Shown: one piece after another, positions 7,707 to 12,780 of the stretch
How positions within the stretch are numbered: the stretch's first letter is position 1
How the letters are laid out: every line of letters begins with the position of its first letter
Origin: Candidatus Desantisbacteria bacterium CG2_30_40_21
Lineage (GTDB): Bacteria > UBA9089 > CG2-30-40-21
Assembly (NCBI GenBank): GCA_001873945.1
Contig: MNYI01000076.1
Coordinates: forward strand, 1 to 12,785
Direction of reading: 5' to 3'
DNA length: 12,785 nucleotides
The notes under the pieces: model-generated
The model's input: only the letters and a program-made list of their open reading frames with translations
Told to the model about the DNA's origin: nothing
Database searches by the model: none
Made by a program: the position numbers and the translations under genes

Positions 7707-8384
7707 CTACCCTGCCATACTATGTCTCTTATATCGTCCACTTCGTTCTCTTTTTTGGGCTATTTTAAGACGATCTGTCATTCTTTTTAATGATCTGGCA
7801 TTATCTTCAGTTCTTTGAGTATAAAAATAATTTCCTGATTCTGCTAATTTTTTATTTTTTTTTGAAAAAAACATATGATTTTCCGTAGCTGGATCAATAA
7901 CAAGGGCTATCTGCCAGAAGAGGGAGAAAAAGTGGTTGTGAATAAAGGTATCGTATGGGGACAGAAATAGTCCAATGCCTGGGTGTGTATGATACCAGCC
8001 AAGCACATATTTATCCCTAAACCGCTCACTCATTTGGCAATCAAGCATCTTCCATGTCTGATGACTAAACGATAGGGCTTCTCCTGTGGATCGTACATGT
8101 TGAGCAGGGGTAACATCTGTTATTTGCACAAACAATTTTTCTTTCTCCAGCATAGGATACCCAATAAGAAAACCTCCAACTTCCTTTTGAGAAGATGATT
8201 TAGCATGACGATACACCTTGATTAAGGCAGCCATATCTACAAAGATAGCCATGTCTTTATTGTCTACATTTCCCCATGAAGAAACAATAAACTCATTTGG
8301 TTGAGAAGATGGCATCACCCCTTCCACGGGATTGACCGCATACATTTCGTGAAGTTTAATATTTGTTGTTGAATTTTCTTCCAC
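7707..8384 (-). CDS. JAMM/MPN (JAB) metalloprotease, soluble paralogue
   Basis: A 225-residue JAB/MPN-fold protein, the family that cleaves isopeptide bonds of ubiquitin-like modifiers (Rpn11, AMSH, prokaryotic JABs). The zinc-site motif is complete: Glu68 in KEVGGFLIG, His132-Thr-His134-Pro in WYHTHPG, Ser142 and Asp145 in FLSPYD (H-x-H-x10-D). The core ends with WQIALVIDP. The last 45 residues are strongly basic and polar (NARSLKRMTDRLKIAQKRER) with no membrane segment. It starts with GTG at 8384, 6 nt after GAGG; the reading begins V/MEENSTTN. It shares an N-terminal extension with the upstream JAMM protein (G-V/I-M-P about 44 residues before the catalytic Glu), so the two are tandem paralogues that have diverged. 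Its likely job is removing the Ubl from targets, or a second specificity. Precursor trimming looks unnecessary because the Ubl already ends in glycine. Confidence 0.9.
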   Translation of the reverse strand: MEENSTTNIKLHEMYAVNPVEGVMPSSQPNEFIVSSWGNVDNKDMAIFVDMAALIKVYRHAKSSSQKEVGGFLIGYPMLEKEKLFVQITDVTPAQHVRSTGEALSFSHQTWKMLDCQMSERFRDKYVLGWYHTHPGIGLFLSPYDTFIHNHFFSLFWQIALVIDPATENHMFFSKKNKKLAESGNYFYTQRTEDNARSLKRMTDRLKIAQKRERSGRYKRHSMAG

Positions 8385-8415
8385 TTTGTGCCTCTATAGG
8401 CGCGTTAGAAAATAA

Positions 8416-8492
8416 GTTGATAGGTTGATGAGTTGATGAAACACAAAGACATAATTCCTAAACATTTCCCATCAACCTATCAACCTATCAAC
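8416..8492. repeat. 23-bp inverted repeat built of GTTGATAG-like units
   Basis: The left arm 8416-8438 and right arm 8470-8492 are reverse complements apart from two positions. Each arm is an internal tandem of a 7-9-bp unit (GTTGATAGG, GTTGATGA). Copies of CTTTGTGCC flank it (from 8384, and twice in 8494-8510). It fills the 137-bp gap between the two JAMM genes, which holds no gene. Confidence 0.8.
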
Positions 8493-8521
8493 CCTTTGTG
8501 CCTTTGTGCCTGAATTTTCCC

Positions 8522-9292
8522 CTATATCTTCCATATCATCCATACCAGACTAACCCCAGCAAAAAAACCTGCAATACCTGTCAGCCATAACTTGTTTAAT
8601 GAATTAGCAGATAGAGCAGTATCTCTATTTTCATTATTAACCTTTTCAGCCACTTCTTTTATGCCTTCTGTAGCATATATAGATTTTGTTTCTTGTGCAT
8701 TATCCTTAGAGGCATAGAAATAAAACTCTTTAGTCTTGACGATATTTTCTTCATTCCAAACAAATATTTGCTGTTTATTCTTAATTGGATCAATAACTAA
8801 GGCTATCTGCCATGATAAATCAAAAAAATTCCTTTGAATAAACATATCGTCCTCAGAAAGAAATACCCCCCATCCTGGATGAGTATGATGCCAGCCAACA
8901 ATTCTTTTATTCCAAAATCGTTTAGCCTTCAGCTCTACATCAATAGTACTCCATGCCTCAGGGGTAAACTTGATGTGTGCTCCATCATTTTCTGTATGTT
9001 TTGCCGGCAAAAAGTCTGATATCTTGATAAATTCTGCCTTATTTTCCCGGCTATATTCTCCTATCAGAACACCACCCAATTCCTTAGAAATATCCTGTTT
9101 TGAATACTCCAATATCTCTTCAAAGACATTAACAGCCATAAATATCTTCAGGTTTGCTCTCGAATCATCTACCTGTAGCCTGACAACACAATTTGAATCA
9201 TGAATGGGCATAATCCCATTCTCCGGTTTGGCTGCAATTGTTTCTCCGCGAAGCTGAATTAATTCTATTCCATCTTTTTCAGGTATGGACAT
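8522..9292 (-). CDS. JAMM/MPN (JAB) metalloprotease with C-terminal membrane anchor
   Basis: A 256-residue JAB-family protease with an intact JAMM motif: Glu71 in KELGGVLIG, His136-Thr-His138-Pro in WHHTHPG, Ser146 and Asp149 in FLSEDD. The catalytic core (about 45-190) closely parallels the downstream JAMM protein, including WQIALVIDP, and the N-terminal extension has the same G-I-M-P block. Unlike it, residues 235-254 form one hydrophobic segment (LWLTGIAGFFAGVSLVWMIW) with almost nothing after it, as in a tail-anchored protein with its catalytic domain in the cytoplasm. The start at 9292 has AAGGAG with a 9-nt spacer; an upstream in-frame ATG (9355) would read through a palindromic repeat. 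It follows the E2 gene by 43 bp. A membrane-localised deconjugase is the simplest reading. Confidence 0.9.
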   Translation of the reverse strand: MSIPEKDGIELIQLRGETIAAKPENGIMPIHDSNCVVRLQVDDSRANLKIFMAVNVFEEILEYSKQDISKELGGVLIGEYSRENKAEFIKISDFLPAKHTENDGAHIKFTPEAWSTIDVELKAKRFWNKRIVGWHHTHPGWGVFLSEDDMFIQRNFFDLSWQIALVIDPIKNKQQIFVWNEENIVKTKEFYFYASKDNAQETKSIYATEGIKEVAEKVNNENRDTALSANSLNKLWLTGIAGFFAGVSLVWMIWKI

Positions 9293-9311
9293 AGCGGTTG
9301 TCTCCTTGTAG

Positions 9312-9339
9312 GTAGAGGCGTTATGTATGGCGCCTCTAC
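9312..9339. repeat. 9-bp perfect palindrome containing the E2 stop codon
   Basis: GTAGAGGCG (9312-9320) and CGCCTCTAC (9331-9339) flank a 10-base loop. The right arm contains the TAG stop codon (9338-9336) of the E2 gene, so the last codons of E2 may have been altered when this repeat arrived. It also separates E2 from the JAMM ribosome site (9302-9307). No T-tract is present. Confidence 0.8.
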
Positions 9340-9842
9340 GAAAATTTAACCTCATAAGGATTTCCCATATCTACCTTGTTTTCTTCCAACTGTCTGGTAT
9401 CAATAGGTAGTTTATCCTTATTCTGCAATGCCCATGTAGCGGCAGAAACATTTAAGGAATCAAATTCATCATAATTCTTATACTGAATCATTTCTCCGAG
9501 CCTGACACAGAGCCTGTCCAATGTTTCAGATGGTGCCCAACCGCCAAGACACACATGACGATTTGAGCCAATATTTGGATGATATATAAAGGTTAACCAT
9601 TCTAAGTTTGGTTTTACTCGTGGATAGGTAGTCGGCAGATAAATTTCCACTTGATGGAAGTTAGTAGGAATAATCTTTTTACTCAAGGCATCAAGTTTAA
9701 TGCCCCGGCAGGTATAAGTAACAATATACCGCTCTGGTGGATTACCAAAGGCTTCAAAGGTGATAAACTTGCTTTTTTTAATAAGTTCTTGTATGCTTCG
9801 ATAATCTTCTTCCAATCGAAGCATTCTTGGAGATTGATACAT
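9336..9842 (-). CDS. E2-like ubiquitin-conjugating enzyme (UBC fold)
   Basis: A 168-residue protein with a recognisable UBC core. Residues 62-78 (FHQVEIYLPTTYPRVKP) match the E2 beta-strand followed by the 'YP-x-x-P-P' turn. Next comes TFIYHPNIGSNRHVCLGGW (84-102), where His88-Pro89-Asn90 is the HPN motif and Cys98 the predicted catalytic cysteine. The Asn-to-Cys spacing of 8 equals that of eukaryotic E2s such as UbcH5 (N77, C85). WAPSETLDRLCVRLGEMIQY (102-121) corresponds to the helix after the active site. It would take the Ubl from the E1 as a thioester and transfer it to targets. I start at 9842 (GAGGTG, 4-nt spacer), 16 nt after the PIN-toxin stop; the upstream extension overlaps the toxin. 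Its TAG stop lies in a palindrome, so the original tail may have differed. Confidence 0.9.
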   Translation of the reverse strand: MYQSPRMLRLEEDYRSIQELIKKSKFITFEAFGNPPERYIVTYTCRGIKLDALSKKIIPTNFHQVEIYLPTTYPRVKPNLEWLTFIYHPNIGSNRHVCLGGWAPSETLDRLCVRLGEMIQYKNYDEFDSLNVSAATWALQNKDKLPIDTRQLEENKVDMGNPYEVKFS

Positions 9843-9858
9843 TGTACACCTCGTGAAT

Positions 9859-10281
9859 TCAATACTTAAGGCTTGACTCAAACCTTTCCCAATCCTCAAA
9901 TTTCAAGTGCTCAATTCGACCAAATTCACGGGTATTGTGTGTAACCAAAACTACATCATTGGCCACCGCAATAGCCGCAATCATCAAGTCATTTGGGCCA
10001 ATTGGAGTTCCTCGTTTTTCCAATTGGACACGAATTTGGCCGTATACTTCTGCTGCCTTGTCGTCAAATGGTAAGGATACAAAATATCCTCCGAACTGAA
10101 GTTGTCTTTCCAGATTTCTTGTCGGATTTTTACTTTTCAAGACACCATAGAACAACTCAGCCTTAACAACTGAACACAGCACGATCTTTTCGGGAGTCCT
10201 CTGGTTTAACTGTTGTCGTATCCCTTCAGATCGTCCATTCAGATACTGAATGCATACATTGGTATCAAGTAAGTATCTCAT
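9859..10281 (-). CDS. vapC: PIN-domain toxin, VapC type
   Basis: A 140-residue PIN-domain ribonuclease. The acidic metal site is visible: Asp6 in YLLDTN, Glu42 in KAELFYG, Asp98 in GPNDLMIAA, and Asn116 in VTHNTREF, where many relatives have Asp or Asn. VapC toxins cut tRNA or rRNA and are held inactive by a co-encoded antitoxin. The ATG overlaps the stop of the upstream gene by 4 bp (ATGA at 10278-10281), the classic translationally coupled arrangement. The pair lies inside the conjugation operon between the Ubl and E2 genes, so it is either an insertion or a stabilising addition. Confidence 0.92.
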   Translation of the reverse strand: MRYLLDTNVCIQYLNGRSEGIRQQLNQRTPEKIVLCSVVKAELFYGVLKSKNPTRNLERQLQFGGYFVSLPFDDKAAEVYGQIRVQLEKRGTPIGPNDLMIAAIAVANDVVLVTHNTREFGRIEHLKFEDWERFESSLKY

Positions 10282-10520
10282 GCAATAACCTCACGCACTT
10301 CATATTGTTCTTGTTTTCCTCTTTCAATCGGATCATCGAATAAGCATCCATAGGTAGTCTCAATAAATTTCTCCCATTTTAGAGTTTTTACCGTACTTGA
10401 GCAAGTTACTCCTGTCAAATCAAGTGAGTTTTCCAAGGCATTAATAATTCGATACAACACTTCCAAATCCTTGTCCTGAACTCTATCTATTTCATCTTTA
10501 ATGACCTCTCTTGTAATCAT
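10278..10520 (-). CDS. VapB-like antitoxin partner of the PIN toxin
   Basis: An 80-residue acidic protein directly upstream of, and overlapping, the PIN toxin. It starts MITREVIKDEIDRVQDKD, helical and highly charged. The end, FIETTYGCLFDDPIERG followed by YEVREVIA, matches the 'TYGSLADDPIER...REEI' tail that I recall from antitoxins paired with PIN toxins; this tail usually wraps around the toxin. I prefer the ATG at 10520 (GGAGGG about 10 nt upstream) over one at 10541. It was identified mainly by position and tail pattern. A DNA-binding N-terminus would make the pair self-regulating, but no promoter is obvious in the 39 bp after the Ubl gene. Confidence 0.75.
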   Translation of the reverse strand: MITREVIKDEIDRVQDKDLEVLYRIINALENSLDLTGVTCSSTVKTLKWEKFIETTYGCLFDDPIERGKQEQYEVREVIA

Positions 10521-10559
10521 TCTATCGAATTCCCTCCACATGAAAGCCCTTGTCTCTCC

Positions 10560-10829
10560 TTACCCTGCCACCACCACCGGATGAATCTTCAACACTGCCC
10601 CATCCCGTATCCCGGCATTTGACAAGGTATCGCTCTCACTCAATGACCTGCCGGAGGCTTTATGATGCAGTTGATAATTTAAGGGTGAGCCACTTGGGCT
10701 AACGGCTGGAAGCTTCATCTTGGTAACTAAAGCGGTTAACACCCGTTTTAACGGAATATCATCTGGAATATCTGCTCGCTGCCTTTTGGCACCAGTAACA
10801 TCTTCTATTTCTACACTAACAACTCGCAT
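10560..10829 (-). CDS. Ubiquitin-like modifier protein (YukD/Prok_Ub-like)
   Basis: An 89-residue beta-grasp protein and the predicted modifier of this pathway. It begins with the strand VVSVEIEDVTGAKRQRADIP and continues with PLKRVLTALVTKM as the main helix. LNYQLHHKASGRSLSESDTL matches the ubiquitin 'L...-G-r-L-x-d-x-x-T-L' stretch, followed by SNAGIRDGAVLKIHPVV as the last strands. The chain ends VVVAG: a single C-terminal glycine, exposed and preceded by alanine rather than the usual diglycine, so no precursor trimming is needed. The ribosome site GGAGGT lies 5 nt before the ATG. The RING-like gene ends 22 nt upstream and the antitoxin follows. EsaB/YukD proteins of type VII secretion are a family alternative, but E1 and E2 neighbours and a terminal Gly favour a conjugated modifier. 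Confidence 0.87.
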   Translation of the reverse strand: MRVVSVEIEDVTGAKRQRADIPDDIPLKRVLTALVTKMKLPAVSPSGSPLNYQLHHKASGRSLSESDTLSNAGIRDGAVLKIHPVVVAG

Positions 10830-10851
10830 TTTTTACCTCCAAAATTCCCGA

Positions 10852-11085
10852 TTAGCCCTTCCTCTTTGGAGAGCATTTGCATCCAAACACACCACAACCC
10901 TTTCCTTCTTCCCAACATGCTGCATGATGAACAACATAACAAAACGGACATTGAACAACATAACTCCCTGTTTTTATCGGAGTATGGCAATATGCACACT
11001 CTACAGGATTGGTAGAAATAACAACAAGCACGCGGGTAGGTATCTGTTTACCTGTAAGTTTTTTTATCCAATCTCCTATTCCCAT
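10852..11085 (-). CDS. Small RING-like/treble-clef zinc protein, candidate E3
   Basis: A 77-residue protein with a dense Cys/His array: Cys30-x2-Cys33, Cys46-x2-Cys49, His53/His54, Cys57, Cys64, Cys69 and Cys71. The string CPFCYVVHHAACWEEGKGC followed by GVFGC matches the prokaryotic RING-finger pattern (CPxC, HxxCWEE, GC-x-x-x-GC) that comparative genomics has linked to bacterial ubiquitin-like operons. The first 20 residues (GIGDWIKKLTGKQIPTRVLV) are amphipathic and may touch a membrane or partner. It lies between the E1 and Ubl genes. RING domains in eukaryotes bring a charged E2 to a substrate, so an E3-like or adaptor role is plausible, but this protein has no obvious substrate-binding domain. 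The ATG at 11085 has only a distant GGAGG (13 nt). A stand-alone zinc protein without E3 function is possible. Confidence 0.75.
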   Translation of the reverse strand: MGIGDWIKKLTGKQIPTRVLVVISTNPVECAYCHTPIKTGSYVVQCPFCYVVHHAACWEEGKGCGVFGCKCSPKRKG

Positions 11086-11148
11086 GTTTAATTTAGTCCC
11101 TCCATGAACCTTGAATGGGGTGATTACACAACCTCCACTATCGTCCTT

Positions 11149-12297
11149 TTATCTCCCCTTTAGCTCAAGATAGCAAACCTCTTCATCCCTTCTAACAGCA
11201 ATGATATGTAAATCTGGTATTCCTACCTGTGCAAGGGTCTTATCAAGCAACAGATCATCATCTCTGGTAATAATATGCCTCATCTCCAGATGGCAAGGTT
11301 TGTTACATTCAGGGCAGCTACCCTCTTCAAAGGTAACCTTACCCAGAACTCGTAATAATAATTTCTGATAATTACATTCCTTACACTCAAGCCTCCAGAT
11401 AATATCACGGTCTAATTCTAAAAATGACCCTTTCCCCAAATAACCCTCTGCAATGGTCAACAACTGTCCAAAGGTAATAGAAGAATCGTGGTTTATCTCT
11501 ATTATCGGTTGATAGCGTTCATGGCTTAAACAATTCTTTTTTTCCGGATACTCAACCAGATATGATTCATAGGTAAAGCCATTGAAAATTATTCCCTTGC
11601 CTGACGGAACATTCATTTGATGAAGCAACTTGAGGGTTTCCTGTACCTGAAGCCCGGCAATAATAGCAGCAGTAGTTGGGGTTGTTGGCACCTTGCCAGA
11701 GGTCAAATCCTGATACCTGAGAAGCGGGCAAGAATACTTTGCTCCCAGAATTTTATAATCCATATCTGTCAAGGTACATTCATAACAGGCACCTTGACCC
11801 GGAATAAAGACACTTACTACCCCATTAAGAACATCTATCCCCCCATCTATCCATGGTTTATTTACCTTCCAGCAGGCTTGATTAATGAACAATCTTGCTT
11901 CACGATTGTCTACGCAGCCAATGATAACATCCATTTGCCGAAAAAGTCCCAGCCCTATATCCCAGATCACATCCCCAGAAATATATTGAATGAGGACATC
12001 AGGGTTTATCTGCCTGATCCTTTCTGTAGCAATAGCTGCCTTATCCTTTCCCTCATCCTCCTGTCTGTACAATACAGATCGGGTAAGATCAGCATTAACT
12101 ATTTTATCATAATCAATAAGAAAGATGTTTCCTATTCCAATTAAGGCTAAATTTTTCAGAACCTCATTTCCCAGAGCACCAGCGCCCACAACCATTACCC
12201 TGCTTTTTTTTATTTTTTCCTGATCCCACCAGGGAATAAATGAAAACGAGGCGTATCTTTCTTTTTCAACATCTTGAACTACGATTTTTTCTTCCAT
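11149..12297 (-). CDS. E1-like ubiquitin-activating enzyme (ThiF/MoeB/UBA fold)
   Basis: A 382-residue adenylating enzyme. Residues 33-62 are the nucleotide-binding Rossmann turn (VMVVGAGALGNEVLKNLALIG, then IFLIDYD). Asp62, Asp64, Asn68 and Arg73 occupy the family's D...D..N....R site, and Asp130 in GCVDNREAR is the catalytic aspartate. ACYECTL (170-176) is the zinc CxxC pair seen in MoeB and UBA3; Cys190 in YSCPLL aligns roughly with the UBA3 thioester cysteine. KVPTTPTTAAIIAGLQVQETLKLL (202-225) is the typical crossover helix. A second CxxC...CxxC set (Cys305/308, Cys328/331) forms a C-terminal zinc-ribbon-like insert. The start at 12297 has AAGGA with a 7-nt spacer, only 17 nt after tRNA-Arg. 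Longer readings run through both tRNA genes and are rejected. A sulfur-carrier role (ThiF/MoeB) is less likely beside an E2 and a RING-like gene. Confidence 0.93.
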   Translation of the reverse strand: MEEKIVVQDVEKERYASFSFIPWWDQEKIKKSRVMVVGAGALGNEVLKNLALIGIGNIFLIDYDKIVNADLTRSVLYRQEDEGKDKAAIATERIRQINPDVLIQYISGDVIWDIGLGLFRQMDVIIGCVDNREARLFINQACWKVNKPWIDGGIDVLNGVVSVFIPGQGACYECTLTDMDYKILGAKYSCPLLRYQDLTSGKVPTTPTTAAIIAGLQVQETLKLLHQMNVPSGKGIIFNGFTYESYLVEYPEKKNCLSHERYQPIIEINHDSSITFGQLLTIAEGYLGKGSFLELDRDIIWRLECKECNYQKLLLRVLGKVTFEEGSCPECNKPCHLEMRHIITRDDDLLLDKTLAQVGIPDLHIIAVRRDEEVCYLELKGR

Positions 12298-12314
12298 AGT
12301 ATTGTCCTTGAAAT

Positions 12315-12390
12315 TGGTGCGCCCGAGAGGATTCGGACCTCCGGCCAACGGTTTAGGAAACCGTTGCTCTTCCATCTGAGCTACGGGCGC
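12315..12390 (-). tRNA. tRNA-Arg(CCU)
   Basis: A 76-nt cloverleaf including encoded CCA. The acceptor GCGCCCG pairs with CGGGCGC, the D arm GCTC/GAGC encloses GG, and the anticodon stem ACGGT/ACCGT encloses TTCCTAA, giving anticodon CCU. The T stem GGAGG/CCTCT encloses TCCGAAT. The T loop has C where U55 is nearly universal (window position 12336). It follows tRNA-Pro by 4 nt and precedes the E1 start by 17 nt, so it is probably cut from a transcript that continues into the conjugation operon. Confidence 0.95.
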
Positions 12391-12394
12391 ATTA

Positions 12395-12473
12395 TGGTCG
12401 GGGCGACTGGATTCGAACCAGCGACCCCCAGCCCCCCAGGCTGGTGCGCTAAGCCAAGCTACGCTACGCCCCG
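12395..12473 (-). tRNA. tRNA-Pro(GGG)
   Basis: A 79-nt cloverleaf with encoded CCA. The acceptor CGGGGCG pairs with CGCCCCG. The anticodon stem CCAGC/GCTGG encloses CTGGGGG, giving anticodon GGG. The T arm GCTGG-TTCGAAT-CCAGT is canonical. A near-consensus promoter begins 11 nt upstream. Confidence 0.95.
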
Positions 12474-12484
12474 GTATAAATTGA

Positions 12485-12513
12485 ATTATATCACATGTGT
12501 TTTGAAAATGCAA
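12485..12513 (-). promoter_or_regulatory. Predicted sigma70 promoter for the tRNA genes and operon
   Basis: On the minus strand a perfect TATAAT (12490-12485) is preceded, at exactly 17 bp, by TTGCAT (12513-12508). Transcription would start a few bases before tRNA-Pro. No other convincing promoter is seen between here and the E1 gene, so this one may serve tRNA-Pro, tRNA-Arg and the conjugation operon together. Confidence 0.7.
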
Positions 12514-12531
12514 GGGTTTTCTCGCAGAATC

Positions 12532-12780
12532 CAGCAATTTTCATTATGACATTTTTACCGCATAAACACATAACAACTCACCACAGAGACACGGAGACAC
12601 AGAGGAAAATCGAAGGACAAATCTCTTATTTGAATGTGGCTGAACGCAGATTTTTGGAAATTTGAAGCATTATTCTGTGAATTTATAAAAATTTGCATTC
12701 CGTCAGCTTGTTTTTTTAAATTATTCTCCGTGCCTCCGTGTCTCTGTGGTGAATCTGAAAATCCATAATGAGAATTGCTG
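12532..12780. mobile_element. MITE-like element with nested inverted repeats
   Basis: Outer inverted ends of 17 bp (12532-12548 and 12764-12780, one mismatch: CAGCAATTNTCATTATG) enclose inner perfect 19-bp inverted repeats (12578-12596 and 12734-12752; TCACCACAGAGACACGGAG). The inside is AT-rich and has no gene. AATGAGAATTGCTG of the right end recurs at 242-255 at the far left of the window, so this end sequence is dispersed. The element ends 5 bp before the window edge and covers the otherwise empty region upstream of the tRNA promoter. Confidence 0.65.

Noticed and set aside
7266..7818. Plus-strand frames encoding peptides such as AQTFLSVIL across 7564-7818
   Set aside because: They read the antisense of the STAND and JAMM genes and the 7618-7687 palindrome, with no ribosome site.
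8416..8492. Possible CRISPR array from repeated GTTGATAG units
   Set aside because: The units are adjacent with no unique spacers and form an inverted repeat; no cas gene is present.
5429..12297. Assignment as a CBASS operon (Cap2/Cap3-type E1-E2 and JAB)
   Set aside because: No cGAS/DncV-like nucleotidyltransferase or CBASS effector is present, E1 and E2 are separate genes, and the cyclase-like domain is class III and apparently inactive.
10560..12297. E1 plus Ubl as a ThiF/ThiS or MoeB/MoaD sulfur-carrier pair
   Set aside because: The adjacent E2 with an intact catalytic Cys, the RING-like protein and the JAMM proteases fit protein conjugation better, and no thiamin or molybdopterin genes are nearby.
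12298..12537. An 80-residue N-terminal extension of the E1 gene, and an opposite-strand frame at 12274-12549
   Set aside because: Both are translations of tRNA-Pro and tRNA-Arg sequence (peptides such as GFEPATP and PVAQMEEQR are familiar tRNA artefacts). The E1 start at 12297 has its own ribosome site.
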